Assembly: GCA_029215795.1 (NCBI GenBank)
Contig: JARDYH010000005.1
Span: 164,697,814-164,761,813 of the forward strand
Origin: Anniella stebbinsi
Taxonomy: Eukaryota > Chordata > Lepidosauria > Squamata > Anniellidae
Direction: 5' to 3'
Length of the DNA stretch: 64,000 nucleotides
The notes beneath the pieces are model-generated. The model ran no database searches, had not been told where the DNA came from, and worked only from the letters and a program-made list of their open reading frames with translations. A program made the position numbers and the translations under genes. Below are positions 47,944 to 59,269 of this stretch, in pieces; the first letter of the stretch is position 1; every line of letters starts with the position of its first letter.

Positions 47944-48299
47944 TAGGATAAAATGGAATTTTGAGGTGAACTCAAAATGTGAGACACACTGGAAATAACC
48001 TGATACATCCATCCCTAATTAAAAGGAACTTTCTTGAATTCAATTCAAAACCTAGGCTTACAGGACGGACTATACCAGGGGTCTATAAGGTAACACCAAT
48101 AGTGTGATTGCCAGTCCTACCATTAGGCAAAGTGAGGGGGCCACCTCAAGAAGCCGAGTTTGAGGGTCAGAAAAGGATAGGAATCAGTTTAATAGTTATA
48201 GAATGTTCTGCCTCAGGAGCCAAAATAACACGACTGGCCTTAGGTACACTCTAGTATAGCTAGAGTGACCAGATACAAAAGCGGGCAACGGCTTTACTT

Positions 48300-48690
48300 G
48301 AAGAACTGTCTGTGCCCATCCCTTCAAATCTCCTGATACGCCTTCTGAGGTTAAGTTGGTGACAACATTTGAGAAAGCACTTTCTTTAGCAGCTCCCTGC
48401 ATGCGGAACTCCCCACCCCAAGAACGTAGAAGATCCTCTTCTTTACTTCTGTTCCACTAGAACTTGATGACTTTTGTCTTTCAGCAAGCCTTTAACTCTG
48501 AGGAGCCTGGGTTTGTTTTTGTTTTTGTAGCTTTTTGGGCTGTTATAGCAGTTTTAAATGTATGTGTGTATTGTGTGTATGTTGTATGTTTTTGCTGTTT
48601 TAATTTTTGTATATTGTTTTTAATTGTTTTAATCCCATGTAAACCGCCCAGAGAGCTTCGGCTATGGGGCGGTATACAAATGGAATAAAT
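48300..48690 (+). mobile_element. L2-like LINE 3' end
   Basis: Degraded C-terminal remnant, then GAGGAGCCTGGGTTTG, AACCGCCCAGAGAGCTTCGG and CGGTATACAAATGGAATAAA. Same family as 25280-25845. Confidence 0.75.
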
Positions 48691-48819
48691 AAAAAAACTC
48701 TGTTGCTATTGGCAGCTCTGGAGTCAAAAGTCGACACGGATGGGCACTTGGCGAGAGCCCGCCCCTCATTGGGGGCCCATTGACAAGAGTCCCCTTGGCC
48801 TGCTCCTCCTCTTCTCCGT

Positions 48820-49012
48820 TGGGAACATAGGAAGTTGCCTTATACTGAGCCAGACCATTGGTCAATCTAAATCCAGTATTGTCAACACTGGCTGGCAGTG
48901 GCTCTGCAGGGTTTCAGGCAGGAGTTTTCCAGCCCTACCTGGAGATGCCAGAATCCAGCCTGGGGCATTGGACATGCAATGCAGGTGCTCTCCCACTAAG
49001 CAACGACCCCTC
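48820..49012 (-). mobile_element. tRNA-derived SINE
   Basis: Reverse of 33785-33965: GGAAGTTGCCTTATACTGAG (tail) to GCAGGTGCTCTCCCACTAAG (head). The B box is degraded. Confidence 0.75.
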
Positions 49013-49234
49013 CCTCGTTGGAACCACTTGCTCACCACCTCTCACTCTGGCCCAGAGGGATGTTACCTAACAAGCAAGGTGGTGAGAAGGGGATAGTGGT
49101 AGATGCCACCACCTGTTTACTCACTGGCTTTCACTTCCTATGTTTCGTAAGGACGTCAGTGGTAGAAATGTTGAGGAAGGGGAGGTGGGGGCGGAGCTGC
49201 CGCTGCTTACAATGGCAATGATGGAGTGGCCCAG

Positions 49235-49372
49235 ACTTCCCGAAGCTGGTGTTCTCCAGATGCTTTGGACTTCAAACCCCATCAGTCCTAGACAATGTGA
49301 CTACTGGCCAGCAATGCTGGGAGCTGTAGTCCAAAACATCTGGAGGGCACCAGGCTGGGAAAGGCTGGAGTA
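49235..49372. mobile_element. Palindromic MITE (family F5)
   Basis: TTCTCCAGATGCTTTGGACT and AGCTGTAGTCCAAAACATCT as inverted arms. Confidence 0.65.
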
Positions 49373-49847
49373 GGGTGACCATATTTTGACAACCAAAACA
49401 GAGGACAACGTGGTCGGCCCCCAAGGGAGTGTGTCCGGCACCAAGGGAGTGTGCCCACCTGAACATAGACTTGGTCACATGTCTGATTTTATAACACACA
49501 ATTACAACAAATCTGTTCTACATAACATCTTAATGTTAATATCACTGGGACATCCAATGTATCTGAAATTAACTTCACTCACTACTTTTGTAGCTGTTGC
49601 TGTACTTTGTTGCTATACGCTGTGTAATACATTCTCCCCTTCCCTCAAATATATTTTCTGATTGTATCCTCACTCCACTGCAAGCTGCTGCTTAACAGGG
49701 CTTCCTGCCGGCTGGCTGGCTTTTTTACTTCTAAAGTTCTTTTTTAAAAAACCCACTTGTGTATGGTTGTCACCAGTTTCTCTACTCCAAAATTAGGGTG
49801 GGTGTTGAGGGTGGCAGACACTACATCGCCCTTTCATACTTCTCACT

Positions 49848-50397
49848 TAGGTCATTTCTACATCAGACGGGTGTAGAGGGAAGGAGGGGCAGCGATCCTG
49901 GAACTACCTGCTTCTGGGATCGTCGCTCTAATGCACATGGCTGCGTGACGTCCCAGGAGGAAGGAGGGCCGTTGTGCCATCGCAGCCACCAATTTTCCCC
50001 CTCCAAACCAATTCGGAGAGCGCACTTGCGCTCCAACGGAAAAGGGTGAGTTTAAAAAAAAACCACCGGCCGAAATCGGGGGGAGGGCACTTTCCCCCAG
50101 CCATCCTAGTGATGGCGGACTTGCTCCCCCCTCTCCCCTAATGGGCACGGTGTGGCTCCTTGCCCATTTCTGCTGCCCCACTTACTTGTGAGTAAGCGCG
50201 GCAGCAGCCAGGACAGGTGGCCACATCTCCTGCGGTCTCGGGCCGTTCTCGGAACTGCGGGAAGAATCGGGTTTCCCGTTTCCCAGGGGAAACTTGTGCC
50301 CATCCCCCTGCCCCTGGGAGCACCAGTGCATAATTTAGACTCACAGGGACCACCCAGGGGCAATCCCACGTCCAAAGTCCCATGTAGAAACGGCCTT
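49848..50397. mobile_element. MITE of about 550 bp
   Basis: Left TTAGGTCATTTCTACAT and right CATGTAGAAACGGCC form inverted ends. GC-rich interior without coding homology; open frames here are not supported as genes. Confidence 0.55.
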
Positions 50398-50917
50398 ACA
50401 TACATTCGCTTCTCAAGGCTTTTGTGTTGGCACCACTTTTAACATCCAGACTTTGAACTCCTGTCTACTTCCTGCACAAACACGTGACTCTTAGACCCTC
50501 TTTCTAATGCCCTGCATTGCATGCCAGCACTGTGGGGCTAAGTTACAACAGGCATCTCTGGGTTGTTGTCTGTTGAAGTCATTGCAGACCAAAGCCTCCA
50601 GCCTCAAACAATCACTCTTCTTCCCACATTTTGATCTCTGGACACCTCACCTCTGCTGAGTTCCAGGTGCCTGATTGCCCACCAAATCTGCAAAAGGAAA
50701 GGTGCCATACTAGACCAGCACTTCTTAGTTAAAAAATTGAGATCCCCTTGATGCCAAGGGCTGGAACTGCTCAAGGTGCAAGATTCTAAAGAGTAGGGTT
50801 GACAATCTGAGTTTGAAGGGTATGGCTCCAATGTGTCTTTAAAAAATTAATTTTAAAACAACAAACTTTTAAAAATTCCTAAAAATCAACAAATGGACAG
50901 ACCTGCTTAAAACTGGG

Positions 50918-51227
50918 TAGGGTGACCAGATAAAATCCAGGTCAGGGCTCATGTAACTTTAACAGTTGTAGAGAAAAGGGAATTTCAGCCAGTACTATTT
51001 GTATACAATTAGTTCATGGTAAAATTCCCTCTTCATCACAACAGTTAAAGTTGCAGGGGCCCTGCCTTCTTTTGTATATGGTCACTCTAGTATAGTGCCT
51101 GCACCTTTAACTGTTGTGATGAAGAGGGAATATCACCAGGAACTTATTGCATACAGATGGCACTGGCTTTTCTCTACAACTGTTAAAGTTACATGAGCTC
51201 TGACCTGGATTTTATCTGGTCACCCTA
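50918..51227. mobile_element. Foldback MITE (family F2b) with perfect 8-bp TSD
   Basis: TAGGGTGACCAGATAAAATC to GGTCACCCTA; flanks AAACTGGG at 50910-50917 and 51228-51235. Both arms present. Confidence 0.85.
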
Positions 51228-51239
51228 AAACTGGGCATA

Positions 51240-52410
51240 GCTAAAACCCTACTTAAGAGCTATCATGGTACCAAGTGTCATCTCTTTATCTTTAAAGATG
51301 ATGTTTTTTAAAAAAATAATACTTTTAAAACCTCAAACTTAAAAAAAATCCTAAAAATCAACGGATGAATAGATCTGCTTTAAATTTGGCATGGCTAAAG
51401 GCCTACCTAAGGGCTATCATGGTGCTAGTTTCATATCTTTATATTTTAAAAGGACGGAGCTGTAAGCATTTTGGTTAATTCCCACTGAAGTTAAAGTAGA
51501 CTTGCAGTTTGGGTGGGGGGAGGATGGGAACAATCAGATTTTTCTTTAAATTTCATAATTCCCCCCTTCCCAGATTTATTACCAAAAATCCTGCTATGTC
51601 TTGGTTTTTCCTGGCAAATGGTCATCCTAGGAGCAGGTTCACTGAGTGAGGGGGCCAATTGAGGGTGTCTTGTCCAAAAGGCACAGCAAGGCCCTAGAGA
51701 TAGGAATGGCTATTAGGCAGAGCATAAGGCTGTGGGCAGGTGAAGCGGTGGGTGATCCGGCACTTTTAAAGCCCTGTCGGGTCATGCCAGCCAGGGCAAG
51801 AGGTGGAAGGTTGGGATTTTCCACAAGGAGGCCTAGTGGATCTTGGTTTCTTTACCCTCCCCCACAAAATCCCCAAAACAGACTGGCATAGTTGATGGGT
51901 CTCTTGGAGGTCTCTTGGAGGCAGGATAGGGCTTTAGATGCAGTGTCTCCAGGCGTGCCTCTGGGGCCTGACTAGCAGTAGATGTACACCAACAGATCTT
52001 TTCCACTAGCAGAACCATGGGCCTATGGAGAGATGTCTGGGATTGAACTGGGCAAATTCCTGCATGCAGAGCATATTCTATACCAGAGGTGGCCAACGGG
52101 CCGCCCACCTGGCCTTCCTTGTGGCCCCATAGCGGTAAGAAAAGCAGCGATTGTGCCTGGAAAAAACAGGCGCATGGGCTGGAAACACCCTGTTTGGAAG
52201 CAGAATCAAGCTTCCAGCATCCTCTTGTGAACATAATGCTTTTTCTAAATAAGACACGTACTCCCCGTCTGCCTTATTTTCAAGCAAAAGTGCTGCTTTT
52301 TGGCTGCCGCCACTTTGGCAATTTCGGCAGCCAATTTAGCGACGGTGGGGGTTATGAGGGGGGCACTGTGGCCACTCCTACCCTGGTTAGTTGCCCACCC
52401 TGTGCTATAC
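51240..52410. other. Inter-duplication spacer without recognisable gene
   Basis: Contains a degenerate repeat pair (CTAAAAATCAACGGATGAAT near 51351 and CTAAAAATCAACAAATGGAC near 50878). No coding motif was recognised and no LTA or LTB exon was found. Confidence 0.4.
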
Positions 52411-52808
52411 CAACGAGCTACTGTGCTCCCTTGCAAGTTCCCTGTGCCACCTGTCGTCCCCCACTGCTCTGCCGCTTTCTCAGTCACAAAAAGAAGAGGG
52501 CATTTCTTCATCACAACGGTTCACAACCTGCCCTTCCAGTCTCAGGGGACTCCAGGCAGGGGAGGGGCAGCCCTTCACCTGAAATAGCACCCAGCAAACT
52601 GCAGTTCAAAGAGGCAGGTAGGCCTTTTGGGGTGGCTGGGTGGATGGAAAGGCCCGTCAGCAGGCTTGCCTAGTTTCCTCTCACAGTTTCCTTGACAATC
52701 GGGAGACTTGAGCCGTGGGCGGGGGAAGAAGAGTTGCCTCAGAACTCCACCCATCCCAGCCAAAAAAAAAAAGGTCTCTGCCCGCCCCCATCTGCCTTGT
52801 TCCTCAAT

Positions 52809-52818
52809 GAAACTTCCC
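52809..52818 (-). promoter_or_regulatory. Candidate NF-kB/Rel site, TNF copy 2
   Basis: Identical to the copy 1 site: GGGAAGTTTC on the minus strand, ten bases before the TATA box. Prediction from consensus only. Confidence 0.4.
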
Positions 52819-52827
52819 AGAGCACGG

Positions 52828-52834
52828 TATATAA
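52828..52834 (+). promoter_or_regulatory. TNF: TATA box of TNF copy 2
   Basis: TATATAA in the same context as copy 1; the whole proximal promoter and 5' UTR appear identical between copies. Regulation at the core promoter is therefore expected to be the same. Confidence 0.7.
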
Positions 52835-53206
52835 CGACGTGCCGGCGAATCCTCCTGCACTGATAAGGGCTGCAGTCGCTGTGAAAAGAAAGAGGCCCGG
52901 AGGACAGAAGGGTTAACACACAAGGGCAGAGAGGAAAAGCGACACCCATTCATTAAGAGCACTCAGAGGAAGCCATCGCTCCAAAGGAGGCAGCCAGAGA
53001 AACCTTTGATCCGAAGAGTGACTGAACTTCGGTGAAATTCACTTCCCAGACTAGGCGTGAATTCGGACAGCCGCATCTGCGAATCCCTCCTGGCGGAAGC
53101 CGCAGCCTGCCGCGTTCCGCTGCCTGTTTCGAAGTCTGCAGTGGAGCCTCCCAAAGCCTCCCAGGAGAAAGCCGGGCCTTCCTTGTCCAAAACGCCCCGT
53201 TTAGCA

Positions 53207-56200
53207 ATGAGCTCCGAGCATTTGGTGTACGACGTGGAGAAAAGCAACAGCGTGGTGGTGCTGCGCGAATCGCCACGCAAAGGGGGCCCCTGGAAATGTC
53301 TTGCCATCTTTTCCTTCATGCTCCTCATCGGGGCCACCCTTGTTTTTGCCCTCTTGCAATTCGGAGCTTTGAGACTGTCAGAAAACCAGGTAAGCAACAC
53401 GGGTCAGGTGGGGAGGGGTGACACTTCCTTGGGGGGGGGGTGAGGGATTGGGGGGACGTTGGGGCAGGCACATTTCTCTCAGGCGGGCTTGGGGGGGGAA
53501 TGCTACATGGAGCATCCCATGATAGAAATGTTTAAAAGAAACAAACCATCAAATACAGAGCTCCAACTGGCTATTCGTCCTCGACATCATCATTGAAAGA
53601 AACCAAAGTTAAATGACATGTAGTGATAATAATATGTTAGTTTAATTTGAATCCCTCCTGGCATGCCAGGAGTCGTTGGACATTTTTCTGACTAAATATG
53701 CACAGGATTGCACCCTTTTAGAAGAAACAAGGTGCATAAAAATTCTAAATCCAGCAAATTTCTAGTTAACATTAATCCTATACAAACTCATCGGGGGAAA
53801 AGGTCCCATAGAACTCAATGGGCCTTATTCAGAGCAGACATGTACAGGGTGAGGCCTGTGTGACTGATGATGGACCAAACTCATGATTGACCAGGCATGA
53901 CCTGTGAGCTGCCGGGTCTTTGGCCAATGGCCCACCTTGATTTTGCCGTCTTTGGCAAACAGAAAAAGAGAATGTTGATCGAGGCGAATCTGGGACCTCT
54001 CACACGTGGCCTGTAGATTCTACCTCATCACCAGATGGCCAAGGGAGCTTCAGGAGACTCAGTGCAATTGAATCCTTGTCAGGGAAGCTTTTTCAGACCA
54101 ACATGGCCAAAAAGTTAATTCTGTTCTGGTTTTTTTTTCATTTTGGGCTTCAGCGGAGCTGGTGGCTAAGGTGTGGAGAAGGGTAGGACAAGTACAACAT
54201 GTCTCCATTTCTCTTTATGAGTACACATTTTAACGTCTTGGATTCACTACCTAATTGCATGCATGCATTTTTTAAAAAATTAATTCCTTGCTCAAGGCAT
54301 ATATAATTTTGCCTGAGTAAGGAAAAGAGCTTGACAATCTTTTTACGGCTACTGAGTGGATTGTTGGGTTTCAATACCAATACTCTAGAGGATATTTAAT
54401 AAATAGTCAGGGTGCACTTAGCCCTGCTTCTGTTTTTCTGTGTGTTTACAAGCCTTCCCTTTTTCAATTTTACACCCCAAATGTAGGGTGACCATATGGA
54501 AAGGAGGACCGCGTTCCTGTATCTTTAAGAGTTGTACTGAAAACGGAATTTCAGCAGGTGCCATTTGTATGCATGCAGCACCTGGTGAAATTCCCTCTTC
54601 ATCACAGCAGTTAAGGCTGCAGGAGCCCTGCCCTCTTGACCAGATACAAAAGAGGGCAGGGCTCCTGCAGCTTTAACTGTTGTGATGAAAAGGGAATTTC
54701 ACCAGGTGCTGCATGCATACAAATGACACCTGCTGAAATTCCCTTTTGTATACAACTGTTAAAGATACAGGAGCCCTGTCCTCCTTTCCATATGGTCACC
54801 ATACTCATACGTACCTCTTCCCGATGGGACATTTGTAACTCCAGCTCAGCACAATCATATGTTCTATCCTACTACCACTACTAATAATAATATTGCCGCA
54901 ACATGCATCTTGATCTCATGTCCCCCATTTTGTTTTCAGGACTCCAAAGAAAACGGAAACTCGTTTTCCGGTAAGTTTTTCTCAACAGTAATATTTTTAA
55001 GTGAAACCTTCCTAACCTGCAGTGGTCCACCTCCTTGCCGAAATCTCATGGGCTTCTTCTCCCCACCTTCCTAATCCACTAGGGGAAATGGGCAGGATCC
55101 TGGCAAATGCTCAATGCATATAAGTCCCACTAAGTCCATTGGGAGAGATGTAAATGCCTGCTTAATTCTCGCATTGAAATTGGGGAGATTAGAAAATTAT
55201 GACTCTGGGTGCAATCCTATACGCATACACCGGCAAGTGATCCCCATTGATTTTCTGTTTTGGACCAGAGGCGGTCTCCTTTATGCATCCTGAAGGCAGC
55301 CCCTTGATAAATGGATTCAAGCCACAGCTTTGGATGGCCTAGTGATGGGAGGAGGGTCCCGTCTGTCCTCACAGGCATTCAGTGTGTCCTGAATTATATT
55401 CCCCTGATGGGCTATACTCTACCTCTTAACAAAGAGGCTGAGAAGGTGATGTTTTCTGACAAACTGTCTTCTTTTTATCATTGCAGATGGGTTGTCTCAG
55501 ACCATGAAAGTGCAAGCCCTGGTGTCTAGGAAACCGGCTGCCCATGCCATTGGTGAGTGGCAATTTCTAAGTAGCTTGAAAGGATCTCAGGAAGTGACTT
55601 CCAGCCTTAAGCAGCCTTTGTAGCTTCTGACCAGATCAAAATAATAAAATTAAGGGACGCACCACAATTATTGAAAAAGGAGCATCACTTAAGTTCTATG
55701 GGGAGGTAACATTTTAAGGTGAGGGGCCATTCCTTCAATGCAAAATTGCCATCAGGTATTCTTGACAAGAGAGTGATAGAGGAAGCCGTGAGCCCCAAAT
55801 CGTGGGATGAAAAAAAGGAGAGATTCAAAGTGAAAATACAGAGGGTTCTGAAAAAAATGATTTGGTCTTGAGCCATTATTACCACCAACTAAATCTAAAC
55901 CGCCATTCAGCAGACAAAAGTTCTTTCAAATATTATCTAAATTATATCATGATGATAGAAAATGATTGGTGCAAGCTAACCCAATGAGCTTCAGTGTCTA
56001 GGCCTGGGGCTGTAGGAACATCTAGTAGTAGTGAAAGATTTCAATTGTGGAAGCTCTTTAAGGTCCCTTTGAAGCTTCACAGCTTGGCCTCCTTCCCATA
56101 TGGCTAGAGCCAGAGTTTGGTGAGGTCAGGTTTGCTCACAAGCAAGTCTAAGTTGTCCAACGGCCATTCAAAACAGGAACTGACCCAGTTTCTGCACCCT

Positions 56201-56484
56201 GCCAAACCTCCAGGCCCAACTGTTTTCCCTCAAGGCCATAATACTGGACTCAGTAGACCAGGGATGTTGGACCTATTTCAGCCTGAGGGCCGAATTCCAT
56301 TTGGGAAAAGCCTGCAGGGGCCACGTTGAGGGTGACGGCAAAAGCAGTGGGGACCAAATGCCAGCCTATTTTACTGTGAAGTTCTTACTTCTACTAACTA
56401 GGAGATGCATTGGGGGAAGGGGCGGGGCTTTGAGGAACCCCAGGGGGCCAGATTGAGACCCAGTTGGCCCACGGGCCTTAGGTT

Positions 56485-56526
<42 letters not shown>

Positions 56527-57062
56527 CTCATGTAGACCAAACCCTTAGCAGTGGAGCACAAAGCATGGCTCTTTTTGTGTGCTGACACGCCGCTCTCCTT
56601 GATTCTGACTGGCTTTCTTTCTCTCCTACCATGATAGCTAACTTAACTTGCCACAACCAATTGATCTGGACTACAAAGGTGGCACCTTCCATGTTGGAGA
56701 ACGGCATGCAGCTAAATGAGAATGACAACTCCCTCATCGTGCCTTCCACAGGGCTCTATTTTATCTACTCTCAGCTCTTGTTCCACGGGAAAAGCTGCAC
56801 AAAACACCTGCTGCTCACCCACACTGTTTTGTGGAAGTCGGCGGAGTACAACAGAGAAGTGGTCTTGTTGAAATCCATTAAGTCTGCCTGCGAGGGCGGA
56901 CGTGACCCCCCAGGCCACGGAAACCTGTGGTTTGAATCGATTTACCAGGGAGTTGTTTCCAAGCTGCAGAAAGGAGACCGCCTCTGGTCCCAAACAGATT
57001 CGCCTGAGCATCTGGACTTAACGCGAGACAGGCAGATCTATTTTGGTGTTATTGCCATGTAG
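53207..57062 (+). CDS. TNF: TNF (tumour necrosis factor), tandem copy 2
   Basis: Second complete TNF gene, about 12.06 kb downstream of copy 1 in the same orientation. Exons are 53207-53389, 54940-54970, 55487-55552 and 56638-57062 (705 nt, 234 residues), with intact splice sites and frame. Exon 1 is identical in protein to copy 1. Exon 3 has P75S. Exon 4 has 13 replacements: R98C, I108V, V127I, D167E, Q187H, E188G, K189N, M190L, K193E, H204Q, S222T, H224D and S225R. The membrane segment, the disulfide pair C147/C178, the N95-L-T sequon and the C-terminal strand are kept. C98 adds an unpaired cysteine next to the sequon. Nothing marks it as a pseudogene. Activity is inferred, not shown. Confidence 0.95.
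54484..54803. mobile_element. F2a MITE in intron 1 of TNF copy 2, complete
   Basis: TAGGGTGACCATATGGAAAG to CCATATGGTCACCATA; orthologous insertion to 42218-42487. Confidence 0.75.
56487..56524 (+). repeat. (CA)n in intron 3 of TNF copy 2
   Basis: About 19 CA units, at the same site as the copy 1 tract. Confidence 0.85.
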
Positions 57063-57317
57063 GCAAAGGTTCCCACTTGACTCATAATTGCAACTCACTT
57101 ATTCCTCCTACCTTGGGCCCAGTATTCCCCCCAAAATACAAACCATCAAACATACGGAGACCAAGGGTTCTGCATGGATGTCCACTCTCAAGACTGAAAA
57201 GACCCCACAGAAAGGAAGGGACAGAACTCTGAACTGGTGCACAGTCTAGGAGGTTATGGGTGGGTAGGGTCCCAGTATTACCTGTCTTTTTTAAAATGAT
57301 GGCTTATTCTTAATTGA

Positions 57318-57346
57318 TTTTATTTATTTATATTTATTTATTTATT
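57318..57346 (+). promoter_or_regulatory. AU-rich element in 3' UTR of TNF copy 2 (shortened)
   Basis: Same position as in copy 1 but with only five ATTTA pentamers (2 + 3 instead of 4 + 4). Function is inferred from the TNF family. Confidence 0.72.
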
Positions 57347-57703
57347 CAATGGGAACATTGCTGGAACAGCTATGACTGCCTGCGTTTCTGGTCCGCTTAG
57401 GACACACGGATACAAATATAGAATGCATCACGCATGAACATCTGCCAATGAATGTAATAGGTTAATTTAGCTGTGGCGCCCCATTGGGTGGCCACATGGA
57501 GATGAGCATATTTTGGTCTCCGTGTAATGTGCAAAGCTTCCATCAAAGAGAATTTGTGCTCCAGGTACTACCCCCAGATCATTGTATGTCTATATATGTA
57601 TATACTATGTATATCTGCTCGGATTTGACTATGTCAATTTGATTACATGAACTGCTCCTTAAAGATGGGGGCCCTGGAGTTTTCTTCTAAATTACTAAAG
57701 GCG

Positions 57704-57825
57704 CAATCTGATTCATGTTTTGGCAGAAAAAGTCCTACAACTCCCAGCACTCCCCAGCCAGCATGCTGGGAACATTGGGGATTATAGGACTTTTACTGTC
57801 TAGACATGCATAGGGTTGCATCTAA
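57704..57825. mobile_element. F4 palindromic MITE in TNF copy 2 3' UTR
   Basis: Copy 2 counterpart of 45527-45650: GCGCAATCTGATTCATGTTT to GACATGCATAGGGTTGCATC. Confidence 0.7.
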
Positions 57826-58133
57826 GAGAGGAAAAAAGTTCTCCCTGTTGAATGATGTTTGTATCAGTGATACAATCTGACATCAGAAGCGTTTGAGATG
57901 TTCTCATTTAGAGTATTCCATTGTGTTGAAATGCTGCACGGTGTTTGCCATGGAACAAATGATTTCAAAAGGGGGAGAAAACCTTGCGAATTAATTTTTT
58001 TATAACAAAATATTTATTAATTTTTATTTATTACTGTGAATATTTATTGCGCTGATTCTCTGCTAGGCACATAGTAGAGAAATTTGTTGTAATGGTTATT
58101 ATTCTTTGGTCCTGTACTTCAATACAATCAAGC

Positions 58134-58139
58134 AATAAA
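58134..58139 (+). terminator. Poly(A) signal of TNF copy 2
   Basis: AATAAA at the position equivalent to copy 1, about 1.07 kb after the stop codon. Confidence 0.6.
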
Positions 58140-59269
58140 ATTATGCAATAAGTGATTTTTAAAAAACAACAACACTGAACTGCTTCCCTGACATTTTTCC
58201 ATTTTATTTGTTTGAGCAATGAGCCATAAAACAACAAAATACTACAAGTATTCTGAATGTGGTTATACTTAACATTAAAAGAACATCTCAAAGAAACACT
58301 GGAAATAAAACATGATAGAACACCAGAAACAAAAACAGCAGTCATCCTGCCTGAAACTCTGGACAGCTGCTGCCTGCCAGTGTTGAGAATATTGGGCTTG
58401 GTGGTCCAAAGAAATTTCTTAGCCTATGTTCCTGAGTTCCTATATCCAGTTTACCATCTACTGCAGGGATGAGCAATCCTGTGGACACAAAACTACTCAG
58501 ATATTTTTTTAAAATATGGTCAGTGGTATCTAACTTTATTAAATGAATGCATTTGGCAATTTGAGAAACTGTCCAGGGCAGTACCACAAAATGGTTGCCA
58601 TGGGAGACATGGCAAAGGACAATTAACCTGCCCAAAAGACTAAATTCAAAGCTATGGGGGGGAGTGTCCCAGCACACTAAACAACTCCTTTGTAGCCCCA
58701 GTTTTCATTACCTACCAATCCTATTTTATAGCAGTTCCAGCTGCTGGTAAGAAAATATGTCAATTTAAACAAAAAAGTCATGTGAATTCTGAACTGAACC
58801 AACCTGGTCCTCCCCTCCTAGACTAATGTGCAGATTGGAGCTTAATTACATAAGCGCTTTTGCACTTCCTAAACATTTCAGTGAAGATCAAGCCTGAAAA
58901 AAACCATCAAATTACATACATTAATGCACAGTTTGAGAGAAAATACATTGGAAATTTTTATTTAAAACTGACATTTTGTTCTGAATTTTGGTTTTAAATG
59001 ACAGATTACTGCAGAAATGGGATAAAATGGAATTTTGAGGTGAGCTCATAAGGAAGTGAAACACAATGGGAATAACCTGATACATCCATCCCTAATTAAA
59101 ATGATCTTTCTTGAATTCAATTCAAAACTTGGGCTTACAGGACGGACTATGCCTGGGGTCTACAAGGTAACACCAACAGTGTGATTGGTAGCCCTACCAT
59201 TAGGCAAAGTGAGGTGGCCACCTCAGGAAACCAATTTTGAGGGTCAGAAAAGGGTAGGAAACATAGAAT

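Larger units (their letters stand above)
40365..48290 (+). repeat. Tandem segmental duplication, unit 1 (contains TNF copy 1)
   Basis: Homology to 52420-59770 begins near 40365 in shared sequence upstream of the promoter. It runs through the TNF gene and 3' UTR and continues after the gene to shared sequence ending CTAGTATAGCTAGAGTGAC near 48265. The offset is 12057 bp at exon 1 and 12197 bp at exon 4, from copy-specific indels. Unit 1 alone carries an insertion of about 0.75 kb at 46650-47395 that contains a SINE, a LINE tail in intron 3, and a half MITE at 47756-47943. Confidence 0.9.

Noticed and set aside
49858..50442. Overlapping open frames of 96-107 codons on both strands
   Set aside because: They fall inside a GC-rich MITE with inverted ends and have no conserved motif.
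46650..52410. Search for LTA or LTB between the TNF copies
   Set aside because: No second TNF-homology-domain exon (GLYFIYSQ- or YFG-like motif) was found outside the two TNF genes; the spacer is repeats.
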